In this document: positions 7,611 to 13,470 of the stretch, one piece after another
How the letters are laid out: every line of letters starts with the position of its first letter
How positions within the stretch are numbered: position 1 is the stretch's first letter
Position numbers and translations under genes: made by a program
Source of the DNA: a virus
Length of the DNA stretch: 64,000 bases
Strand: one strand, 5' to 3'
Virus record (IMG/VR): IMGVR_UViG_3300044957_000763
Coordinates: 248,001 to 312,000 of that record
The notes under the pieces: generated by a model
What the model saw: the letters and a program-made list of their open reading frames with translations, nothing else
Database searches by the model: none
Told to the model about the DNA's origin: nothing

Positions 7611-8408
7611 CTAGATTTTTGTAGATTTTTCAGAACAGTTTCGCAACCCTTTAGGTGGCTTCTCTACACCCAGCCGCCGACACCATTTGTGAATGGCTGA
7701 ATCTGATACCCCAAGGTCGACGGCCAGTTGAGTCAATGGCTTAGACCATACGAGGGCCTTGAGCTCTTCCGCTGTTGGATGAGGAACTTTGTGACGAGAG
7801 GGACGGGGATTGGTGCGCCAGGTGGCACATTTGGCGCAATGTTTGAGCCTGCTATTAAATTGTGCATTACAATTTGGACATACTTTTTTGGGTTTGGCAT
7901 GAGCACAATTTCTTCCAGCAAATGTATCCGTTTGTGTATGGCAATGTGGGCACAAGATGCGCAAATTTTCAATACGGTTGTCGTTATTGTTGCCGTTAAT
8001 ATGGTCAAGCTGAAGAACCAGTGGCTTGTTGTTCCACACAGGTTTTTGCCCGCACTCTTCGCAAATGTCCAATTTTAGGCCAGCACTAATGAGTTTTCGC
8101 TTGAGGTCGCGACCATTGATGCCTGGGCCATTCAAAACTAAATATTCATTTAGGTTCCGACCAGTTTTCCATCCAGCTTTCTCGCCACTAGAGTATTGCT
8201 TAATGTGCGAATCATCAATGTTGTCTTGTTGAATTCTTGCTTTGAGAGTTCGTGAATAATACCCTCGATGGTCAAATCCCCAATAGTCCAATACTTCTGT
8301 ATATGTTTTTGATTTTAACACCAAAGCCTCAAAATCTATGACCGGCATTGTCCAAATTGGATTTCTTTTTCTTCTTGGCTTGATATTAGCAGAACAATTT
8401 TTCATCAT
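7611..8408 (-). CDS. HNH endonuclease (homing type)
   Basis: A 265-aa protein. Residues about 143-190 form a classic HNH: CEECGQ, then LQLDHINGNNNDNRIENL and CPHC, with catalytic His and two CxxC zinc pairs. A second zinc pair pattern follows (CPNC ... CAKC, about 195-215), and the C-terminus has a helix-turn-helix-like segment (LAVDLGVSDSAIHKWCRRLGV) that likely adds site specificity. A longer frame starts inside the neighbouring tRNA gene and is rejected; the ATG at 8408 follows TATAAG by 9 nt. Probably a freestanding homing endonuclease. Confidence 0.88.
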   Translation of the reverse strand: MMKNCSANIKPRRKRNPIWTMPVIDFEALVLKSKTYTEVLDYWGFDHRGYYSRTLKARIQQDNIDDSHIKQYSSGEKAGWKTGRNLNEYLVLNGPGINGRDLKRKLISAGLKLDICEECGQKPVWNNKPLVLQLDHINGNNNDNRIENLRILCPHCHTQTDTFAGRNCAHAKPKKVCPNCNAQFNSRLKHCAKCATWRTNPRPSRHKVPHPTAEELKALVWSKPLTQLAVDLGVSDSAIHKWCRRLGVEKPPKGLRNCSEKSTKI

Positions 8409-8438
8409 TGTGTTGTTCTTATACAACAAATGATAATT

Positions 8439-8513
8439 TGGCTCCCCGAGGAGGATTCGAACCGCCTTCTGGACGTTCAAAGCGTCCTATCCTAGCCAAT
8501 AGACGACCGGGGA
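8439..8513 (-). tRNA. tRNA-Gln (UUG)
   Basis: Cloverleaf read on the minus strand: acceptor TCCCCGG/TCGGGGA (one G-U), D-arm containing TTGGCTAG, anticodon stem GGACG/CGTCC with loop CTTTGAA (anticodon UUG, normal U33), T-loop TTCGAAT, discriminator G73 and encoded CCA. U1-A72 and G73 match known glutamine identity elements. The T-stem has one mismatch. Confidence 0.9.
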
Positions 8514-8516
8514 GTA

Positions 8517-8591
8517 TGGCACCCAACCAAGGATTCGAACCTCGCTCTCGTGGTCCAGGGCCACGCGTCACTACCGCTAGACTAGTTGGGT
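8517..8591 (-). tRNA. tRNA-Gln (CUG) with C33
   Basis: Perfect 7-bp acceptor ACCCAAC/GTTGGGT, 3-bp D-stem GTC/GAC, anticodon stem CGTGG/CCACG with loop CCCTGGA, T-loop TTCGAAT, G73 and encoded CCA. The anticodon position reads CUG (Gln). Position 33 is C instead of the near-universal U, which is unusual, and the first pair is A1-U72 rather than U1-A72. Confidence 0.85.
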
Positions 8592-8594
8592 GTT

Positions 8595-8687
8595 TGGCTG
8601 CCGCTCCAGGGCTCGAACCTGGAAATCCATTCTGCATGGTCTTCTCGTTCAAAGCGAGAGATGTTCCCTAAATTACACTAAGCGGCA
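8595..8687 (-). tRNA. tRNA with UUG (Gln) anticodon and long variable arm
   Basis: Acceptor TGCCGCT/AGCGGCA, D-stem GTGT/ACAT with GG in the loop, anticodon stem TCTCG/CGAGA with loop CTTTGAA (UUG), T-arm CCAGG-TTCGAGC-CCTGG, G73 and encoded CCA. Between anticodon arm and T-arm lie about 20 nt with a CCAT/ATGG stem, a class II variable arm as in Leu, Ser or bacterial Tyr tRNAs. A Gln anticodon on a class II body is not expected; U1-A72 and G73 agree with Gln identity. Confidence 0.82.
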
Positions 8688-8721
8688 ATGCTGGTTTGTT
8701 GTGTGGGAAGCGCTGCTGTCT

Positions 8722-8748
8722 AACGTTTGCTGTTATTTTGCGAACGTT
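8722..8748 (-). promoter_or_regulatory. Hairpin between leader ORF and tRNA cluster
   Basis: AACGTTYGC inverted repeat (8 of 9 pairs) with a 9-nt loop, located after the Gln-rich leader ORF and just before the tRNAs. No U-run follows, so it is not a simple terminator. It may be a processing or regulatory structure. Confidence 0.4.
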
Positions 8749-8779
8749 GTCGTGAGCTTGGCAGTATATTGCGTCAGCA

Positions 8780-8884
8780 TCACGCGACAGAGCGCGTGCG
8801 TTGCTGTTGTTGCTGGCGCACAGCAAGGATGCCGAGGGTGGAGGCCTTCGGTGAGCTGGTTCTGACTGTGTATGTCTTGCTCAT
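8780..8884 (-). CDS. Leader peptide with five consecutive Gln codons, 34 aa
   Basis: ATG with an AAGGA ribosome-binding site about 8 nt upstream. It encodes 34 residues including Q24-Q28 (codons CAG CAA CAA CAG CAA at 8801-8815), then RTRSVA and stop. A CACGCG/CGCGTG hairpin begins right after the Gln codons and overlaps the stop. It lies in the leader of three Gln-anticodon tRNAs, as amino-acid leader peptides do in attenuation systems. A control role is inference. Confidence 0.5.
   Translation of the reverse strand: MSKTYTVRTSSPKASTLGILAVRQQQQQRTRSVA
8781..8798 (-). promoter_or_regulatory. Hairpin directly after the Gln codon run
   Basis: CACGCG-6 nt-CGCGTG, 6-bp perfect stem. A ribosome held at the Gln codons (8801-8815) would cover its 5' arm, so its folding could report Gln-tRNA charging. 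Confidence 0.4.
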
Positions 8885-8909
8885 GTTAGTTTTCCTTGCG
8901 TTAATCAAG

Positions 8910-8963
8910 GCGAATCGGATATAAACTTGTCTCTCTCAGACTTGTTACTTATAGTCGATTCGC
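8910..8963 (-). promoter_or_regulatory. Inverted repeat in the tRNA leader
   Basis: GCGAATCG (8910-8917) and CGATTCGC (8956-8963), 8-bp perfect inverted repeat extendable by further pairs. One arm lies inside the 8-codon mini-ORF, the other about 12 nt upstream of the ribosome-binding site of the Gln-rich leader ORF. Confidence 0.4.
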
Positions 8964-8971
8964 TTTGACAT
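8945..8971 (-). CDS. Eight-codon mini-ORF at the start of the tRNA leader
   Basis: ATG placed 4 nt after the TATAAT box, encoding MSKRIDYK and a stop. It fits the leaderless pattern of the window and its codons include one arm of the 8910-8963 inverted repeat, so its translation could affect leader folding. Confidence 0.3.
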   Translation of the reverse strand: MSKRIDYK

Positions 8972-8975
8972 TGTT

Positions 8976-8981
8976 ATTATA
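8976..8981 (-). promoter_or_regulatory. -10 box of the tRNA-Gln transcript
   Basis: TATAAT on the minus strand, the only good -10 upstream of the three tRNAs besides a weaker TATACT near 8765-8770. It would give a leader of about 280 nt. The 8690-9036 interval has no other gene. Confidence 0.55.
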
Positions 8982-9036
8982 CCACGTTTTGACGAGTAAA
9001 ACCTGTTTTTGTTCCAAAAAGGTAAAAAAGTCTGAT

Positions 9037-9735
9037 TTATGCTCCATGAACAGAGAAGCTGGACAGTGTGTATGCCACTGCGATTCCAACAATCATTGAC
9101 AGAATATTAATTTCTCGTCGGTTGCTTTTGTGTGTTTCTGGAATCATGTCAGCGGCCAGAATATAAATCAGTGTTCCGCACACGAATGCTGTTAGTGTGT
9201 CTGTTGCGATTGGAAGACCGATTGTGCCTGCTCCGAATCCCATCAGTGTTGCCACGATAATCAATCCAAACCATTCATAGATTACTTTGGTTGGCATTTT
9301 GTGTGTGAGCGCCAGTGCGACTAGTGCAATGCCGTCAATGGCTCGGTGCACACTGAGACCAATCAGTGCGTCTCTGACGTTACTGCTAGACAGAGAATAG
9401 ATGGCAAGACCGTCTAGTATTGCGTGCACAATAAAGCCAGTTACAAGTAACTTGGAGATTCCTTTGTGTTGTTCGTTGCTGCAATTGTGTTCGTCATGAG
9501 GACACATTGCCAAGCACGACGACAGCAAAAAATACAGACCAAATCCGACAACAACGGCAAATCCATTTGCGTGTGCCGATTCGTTTTGCATGATTTCTGG
9601 AATCAAATGCGTAAAAATGGTTGTGAGCAGTAGTCCGGCTCCGAACGGAATCAACCATTTCTTGATTTCCTTATTGTGTGCGAGGATGATTCCAAGTACT
9701 GGCGTGGTGATTGCGAATAGTATTAATCCGAGCAT
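9037..9735 (-). CDS. ZIP-family divalent metal transporter
   Basis: A 232-aa membrane protein with about eight hydrophobic segments. The two metal-binding helices typical of ZIP proteins are present: VHAILDGLAI (about residue 103) and VHRAIDGIAL (about 130), plus HLIPE in an earlier helix (about 43). A His/Cys-rich loop (CPHDEHNCSNEQHKG) between helices 3 and 4 is typical too. ZIP proteins bring Zn2+, Fe2+ or Mn2+ into the cytoplasm. The gene overlaps the upstream RNA ligase gene by 13 nt, so they share a transcript. A phage-borne metal importer is unusual. Confidence 0.9.
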   Translation of the reverse strand: MLGLILFAITTPVLGIILAHNKEIKKWLIPFGAGLLLTTIFTHLIPEIMQNESAHANGFAVVVGFGLYFLLSSCLAMCPHDEHNCSNEQHKGISKLLVTGFIVHAILDGLAIYSLSSSNVRDALIGLSVHRAIDGIALVALALTHKMPTKVIYEWFGLIIVATLMGFGAGTIGLPIATDTLTAFVCGTLIYILAADMIPETHKSNRREINILSMIVGIAVAYTLSSFSVHGA

Positions 9736-10436
9736 TTGTTTTTTACCAATTGTGTTTTGTTCCAGTTATCGTCGCTTTTGAACCATGGTGCTACCATTTT
9801 ATATCTTCCTGTGCACCATTGTCCATCGCCGCTTTTCAAGTATACCCCTTCTCTGGCTTGATTTTGTGCATACAAACTTGGGCCATCGCGCATTTCCAAT
9901 AATGTTTTTGGCGTACACGTTCCACTGTGGATAACGCCAATCGTTGAGAACCCTGCTTCTCTAAGTAATTTCAAAGCCAGTGTTGGGTCAAGGAATTTTC
10001 GCTCATCAGAGTGATAGATGTCGTATGCCACAAACCAATCAGGCAATTCATTATATGCGATTGTGTGTTTTGCGAAAAGCCATTCGCCGTAAATACTGAT
10101 TTGGCCACCAGTGGCTTTGGACACACTTCTGATTTTATCAGCGTTCTCATATAGCCAAGTCCAAACCCTGGAGAACTGCTGTTGTGCTGGTGTTTTGCGT
10201 GCTGAATACCCTTTGCGCAGAATATGGCTGCGATTGCGGACTATTGGTTCGCCTTTGTGTATGGAAATACCCATGTTCGCACCGTCGATTTTCTCTTGAA
10301 TGCTGATTTCTCCGGCCAGAAACATTTCCATATCGCAGATAGTAGCTACACGGTCGTCGCTATCGGCATTGGGTTCCAACGGCAAGTGCATTGTCCGTGG
10401 GAATTCTGGCAATATTCTTTTCTCGATTTCGTACAT
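9723..10436 (-). CDS. RNA ligase (nucleotidyltransferase superfamily)
   Basis: A 237-aa RNA_ligase-family protein. Motif I is EKIDGANMGI (about residue 44), with the lysine that takes up AMP; the conserved R-x-R-S-H follows, IYGEWLF is motif III-like, and EGVYLKSG and YKMV fit motifs IV and V. The family (T4 Rnl2 and relatives) seals 5'-phosphate and 3'-OH RNA ends and lets phages repair tRNAs cut by host anticodon nucleases. Its place next to a tRNA cluster fits such repair. It is the second gene of an operon starting at 10645, overlapping the first by TAATG. Confidence 0.85.
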   Translation of the reverse strand: MYEIEKRILPEFPRTMHLPLEPNADSDDRVATICDMEMFLAGEISIQEKIDGANMGISIHKGEPIVRNRSHILRKGYSARKTPAQQQFSRVWTWLYENADKIRSVSKATGGQISIYGEWLFAKHTIAYNELPDWFVAYDIYHSDERKFLDPTLALKLLREAGFSTIGVIHSGTCTPKTLLEMRDGPSLYAQNQAREGVYLKSGDGQWCTGRYKMVAPWFKSDDNWNKTQLVKNKCSD

Positions 10437-10645
10437 TATGTTTGTTCTTTGAATCCTTCACAATTGTCGCCTTGTGCTGTCATGGTGTTGTTGGCGACCC
10501 TTTCGTCTATCAAATCCTTCAAATCTGAATGCTTGAGGCAACAAAATTCACCCGGCAAGCCTCCAAGGTATCGACACGTGGCACTACGTTGCCCAATACG
10601 ACAAATTTCATTTACATGTGATATAGGAAGTAATACGTTTGACAT
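10436..10645 (-). CDS. Small Cys-rich protein, 69 aa
   Basis: Six cysteines (C15, C24, C35, C36, C62 and surroundings, with KHSDL) suggest a metal-binding or disulfide-stabilised fold. First gene of the operon with RNA ligase and ZIP transporter. The ATG lies 5 nt after a TATAAT box. Function unknown. Confidence 0.65.
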   Translation of the reverse strand: MSNVLLPISHVNEICRIGQRSATCRYLGGLPGEFCCLKHSDLKDLIDERVANNTMTAQGDNCEGFKEQT

Positions 10646-10646
10646 G

Positions 10647-10690
10647 CCTGATTATAGCACATAACATTCCTGATTATAGCACATAACATT
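10647..10690. repeat. Perfect tandem duplication of a 22-bp promoter segment
   Basis: Two identical 22-bp units, 10647-10668 and 10669-10690, each containing a minus-strand TATAAT (10651-10656 and 10673-10678). The proximal one drives the leaderless 10645 gene. The distal copy would add a 22-nt leader. Confidence 0.8.
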
Positions 10691-10693
10691 GAG

Positions 10694-10699
10694 TATAAT
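10694..10699 (+). promoter_or_regulatory. -10 box of a leaderless promoter
   Basis: TATAAT, 6 nt before the ATG at 10706, divergent from the duplicated minus-strand promoter. Confidence 0.7.
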
Positions 10700-10705
10700 C
10701 TGAAT

Positions 10706-11185
10706 ATGAATTTGATATATGCGCCGGAAAAAATTGATGTGACTGATTGGCACTCTGTGTTTCTCGCGGGACCAACTCCTAGAGACCCCAGTGTTGCGTC
10801 GTGGCGGCCAAAGGCGATTCAGTTATTTTCGGACATGAAGTTTAATGGTTCACTTTATATTCCAGAGCCAAGGAATGGTGGATTCGACCAAGATGATGAG
10901 GCCCGGTCAGAATGGGAGCATCTTGGTATAGCGAATGCCGGCGCAGTTTTATTCTGGGTTCCTCGCGACATTGCCGGCGGCATGCCTGGGTTTACAACCA
11001 ATGTGGAGTTTGGGTGGGTGGTTCGCATGGTATATGAAGAGGGCCATCCAGACAGGGTGTTTTATGGTCGCCCAGACCATGCTGAAGAGTGCAAGTATTT
11101 AGATTGGTTATATCATCGGTACGCGGAAAAAGAACCTCACAGTGACCTTGAGTCTATGGTTAGGTGTGTTGTTGATTGGTTGTAA
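10706..11185 (+). CDS. Nucleoside 2-deoxyribosyltransferase-like protein
   Basis: A 159-aa protein with VFLAGPTPR near the N-terminus (about residue 18), the acidic W-E pair in SEWEHLGIANAGAVLFWVP (about 70-88) and FTTNVEFG (about 98-105), the pattern of the nucleoside 2-deoxyribosyltransferase fold. Members move or hydrolyse the base on (deoxy)ribonucleosides or nucleotides. A paralogue lies at 47022-47546 and shares the same three motifs. Leaderless promoter at 10694. The exact substrate is unknown; nucleotide salvage or removal of modified or signalling nucleotides is possible. Confidence 0.82.
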   Translation: MNLIYAPEKIDVTDWHSVFLAGPTPRDPSVASWRPKAIQLFSDMKFNGSLYIPEPRNGGFDQDDEARSEWEHLGIANAGAVLFWVPRDIAGGMPGFTTNVEFGWVVRMVYEEGHPDRVFYGRPDHAEECKYLDWLYHRYAEKEPHSDLESMVRCVVDWL

Positions 11186-11198
11186 CAACACCCAACGA

Positions 11199-12011
11199 CT
11201 ATCCCATTGCTTCCATTTCTTTCTTGAATGCTCGGTTTGCGGCACTCGAGAATATGCCAATGTAGATTGACATAAATGCGATTTCAGCAAAGATAAACAC
11301 CATTGCCAGGATTTTGCCAGGTATTGTGATGGGGAACAGGTCTCCGTACCCGGTGGTTGATGCGGTGACAACTGAATACCAAAAGCCATCGAACACCCTG
11401 ACATATTTGTCTGGTTGTGCAAACTTTTCTATTTCGTAAATCAGCGCCCCAAACAAGGCAATAATACCAAGGTTGAATGCAAAGATTTGACCAATCATTT
11501 GTTTGCCTTTCCAGATTTCTGTGATAAGTTGTTGCGCTTTGGGGCTGTATCGGTAGAATTTCAAAACGCTAACAATCCTCATAGCGCGAACTGCCCCCAG
11601 CCACGAAGCTGGTACAAAAAACCCTAACCAAAATGGCAATATAGACATCAGGTCAATGATTGCGGTGAGTTTTCGCGGCCACATGCGCGGATTACTACTG
11701 TTTTTCCATCGCACGAAGTATTCAATGGTGAAGACACACGCGATAAACCTTTCCACCCACAAGAAGAATATAGGTGACTCTAGTGAGTGTGCAGTGCGAT
11801 ATACGTCAGTTTCAACAACATAGCATCCTAATCTGACAAACACTAGCACCAGGATGAATCGTTCAATCCACCAGCTTAATGGTTGTCCGCGCATGCTTCT
11901 GGCAAGTGCGCCTATGGGCGCAAGTGTAAGGTCGCTTACGACATTTCCAACTGTTTGAATGCCGCCTACGATTCCTAATGGTTCCGTCGAATCATCTATG
12001 ATTTTAGGCAT
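11199..12011 (-). CDS. Voltage-gated potassium channel
   Basis: A 270-aa six-helix ion channel. Selectivity filter TTGYGD at about residue 220 within a standard pore loop, followed by the last helix. Voltage sensor: WLGAVRAMRIVSVLKFYRY (about 140-160) places regularly spaced Arg/Lys in S4, and S2/S3 contain acidic partners (IEYFVRW, IIDLMSILPF). Forms tetramers that conduct K+ across the inner membrane. There is no cytoplasmic RCK domain. The start overlaps the upstream HisRS-like gene by 8 nt. K+ channels are known in chloroviruses but are rare in phages; a role in membrane potential during infection or against superinfection is inferred. Confidence 0.92.
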   Translation of the reverse strand: MPKIIDDSTEPLGIVGGIQTVGNVVSDLTLAPIGALARSMRGQPLSWWIERFILVLVFVRLGCYVVETDVYRTAHSLESPIFFLWVERFIACVFTIEYFVRWKNSSNPRMWPRKLTAIIDLMSILPFWLGFFVPASWLGAVRAMRIVSVLKFYRYSPKAQQLITEIWKGKQMIGQIFAFNLGIIALFGALIYEIEKFAQPDKYVRVFDGFWYSVVTASTTGYGDLFPITIPGKILAMVFIFAEIAFMSIYIGIFSSAANRAFKKEMEAMG

Positions 12012-12678
12012 TGTTTTTATCCTCGAGTTGGGTCAACCTGGTCATGAACCGGTCGATTCCAATTGCAAATCCTATTCCTTCGGCATAGGCCCCACCGCCA
12101 ACGATTTGACCTTGTGCGCCCATGTCTGGGATTGAGATTTCAAAACCGTTTCCTGTATAGTATGACAGACCACGAGATGCCGCTGAATCAATCACCAGAA
12201 TGTTTTCTGGCACAAATGCGACCAGCATGCTTTTGGCCATTGCAATCATCTCATCAATGTAGTCTTTTCTAGGATTAAGTACCTCTACTCCGAATTGAGA
12301 AAACTCTCGGTATCGTCCGTCTTGAGGTTGTTCATAGCGCCAGCATCGGACGTCGTAGAACATTTTAACGTCCTTGTCAAAGCGATATTGTTGAGCAATC
12401 AACTGACACGTTGCCGTGCCCTCTGGTCTTAGACACAATGCGCGACCTTTCTTGTCTGGGAATCGGTACATTTGTCTTTCGACCAATTCCGGTCCCACTT
12501 TATCCAGGTACACTTCTTCTTTCTCGATTGAAGGAAGGATGATTTCTTTGTATCCGTATCCCAGTGCAATATCTGCCCAAGTATTGACAATCTTTCGCCT
12601 AAGCTCTGCTGTTGAACCGTACAGTATACGAGTGCCCTTGACTTGTTTTTCGCCTAGTTTGATTTCTCCATCTATCAT
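12004..12678 (-). CDS. Truncated histidyl-tRNA-synthetase-like protein
   Basis: Class II aminoacyl-tRNA synthetase core of about 224 aa (frames extend to starts at 12723 and 12804). It has motif 1 region KQVKGTRILYG, motif 2 with RCWRYEQPQDGRYREF, the histidine-binding motif LSYYTGNGFEI, and motif 3 GFAIGIDR. Normal HisRS is about 420 aa; here the roughly 100-residue insertion between motif 2 and the histidine motif and the C-terminal anticodon domain are missing. It could activate His without recognising the tRNA anticodon, like HisZ or other HisRS paralogues, or act as a tRNA or nucleotide sensor. The start is uncertain: a TATTAT box at 12714-12719 favours 12678. Confidence 0.75.
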   Translation of the reverse strand: MIDGEIKLGEKQVKGTRILYGSTAELRRKIVNTWADIALGYGYKEIILPSIEKEEVYLDKVGPELVERQMYRFPDKKGRALCLRPEGTATCQLIAQQYRFDKDVKMFYDVRCWRYEQPQDGRYREFSQFGVEVLNPRKDYIDEMIAMAKSMLVAFVPENILVIDSAASRGLSYYTGNGFEISIPDMGAQGQIVGGGAYAEGIGFAIGIDRFMTRLTQLEDKNNA

Positions 12679-12712
12679 TGCGGTACCACTTGCGTTTTCA
12701 TGCGCTTTGTGC

Positions 12713-12718
12713 GATAAT
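12713..12718 (+). promoter_or_regulatory. -10 box upstream of the Ser/His/Gly-rich gene
   Basis: GATAAT with a leader of about 36 nt to the ATG at 12761 and a GGAG at 12745-12748 about 13 nt before the ATG. It overlaps a minus-strand TATTAT for the divergent HisRS-like gene. Confidence 0.45.
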
Positions 12719-12760
12719 ACCATACGTAAGGCAAAAAATGCCACGGAGAAAAAATCAAGA

Positions 12761-13331
12761 ATGTCGTATTTCAGTAAAATTTGGAACAGGTGGTTCGGTC
12801 GCAAATCGTCTGGTTCTGTTTCGTCTCAATCAACAACAGTTTCTACATCATCTAATGTGGATACGCTAAATGTAAGCACATCGCCCTCGAGTCCACAAAC
12901 CAATAGCAAAATACGCACTGCGTCACGAGGTCAAAGTGGTGCAGGTTATAGCGGCGAATCATCCGCTTCATACGTTGACCCTGCAACTGTAATCATGGTT
13001 GCTAATAATTACAGTGACCCTAGTCCAGCGCACACAGAAGAACAGCGAGTGTCTTCCGGCGAACCTTCACCCTATCTTGCGCCATATGAGGCCCATGAAC
13101 AATACTATCATGACTCGTCCGGTTCGTCACATCGAAATAGTGACAACAGTAGTCATGATTCCAGCTATGGCCATCACGAGTCAAAGCTATAGCCATCACG
13201 ATTCTGGTAGCAGCTATCACGAGTCAAGCTATAGCCATCACGATTCTGGTAGCAGCCATCACGATTCTGGCAGTAGTTATAGCTCAGACTCTGGCGGTGG
13301 TTGTGACGGTGGCGGTGGCGGTGGCGACTAA
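12761..13331 (+). pseudogene. Ser/His/Gly-rich low-complexity protein with a +1 frameshift
   Basis: The first frame (12761-13192) gives 143 aa: a short basic start (MSYFSKIWNRWFGRK), a long Ser/Thr-rich stretch, then HDSS/HHES repeats. It stops at TAG 13190-13192. The next frame continues the same repeat and ends in a Gly/Asp/Cys-rich tail (about SDSGGGCDGGGGGGD) at 13331, as is typical of such proteins. The break is one extra A: GAGTCAAAGCTATAG at 13178-13192 versus GAGTCAAGCTATAG in the next repeat (13221-13234). Removing that A gives one 189-aa protein. It may be a true mutation, a sequencing error or programmed frameshifting. Function unknown. Confidence 0.65.
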
Positions 13332-13354
13332 GCCACATAAGCATTTGAATTCTT

Positions 13355-13392
13355 AAGTGATTGCTATGGCTTACTCATAGCAATCACTTTTT
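13355..13392 (+). terminator. Strong intrinsic terminator
   Basis: AGTGATTGCTATG / CATAGCAATCACT, 13-bp perfect stem with a 7-nt loop, followed by TTTTT. It lies 24 nt after the end of the Ser/His/Gly-rich gene. Confidence 0.9.
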
Positions 13393-13462
13393 CATTAGGT
13401 CTTCGTCTGTTGGTTTCACCTTGCGGTACAAACTTCAAGCACTCTTCAAAGCTGGCATTCAT
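13364..13462 (-). CDS. Possible 32-aa protein after the AAA-CYTH gene
   Basis: ATG 8 nt after the stop of the AAA-CYTH gene; encodes a polar 32-residue peptide (start MNASFEECLKF). Its last codons read through the opposite-strand terminator stem. No ribosome-binding site is clear, so it may be spurious. Confidence 0.3.
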   Translation of the reverse strand: MNASFEECLKFVPQGETNRRRPNEKVIAMSKP

Positions 13463-13470
13463 GTTGTCTT

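Noticed and set aside
8408-8684. Plus- and minus-strand ORFs of about 60-90 codons across the tRNA genes
   Set aside because: They lie over three well-folded tRNA genes and read cloverleaf sequence, not protein.
12999-13331. Separate gene with start at 12999
   Set aside because: Its first half is out-of-phase reading of the upstream frame; only its second half matches the repeat, so it is the frameshifted end of 12761-13331.
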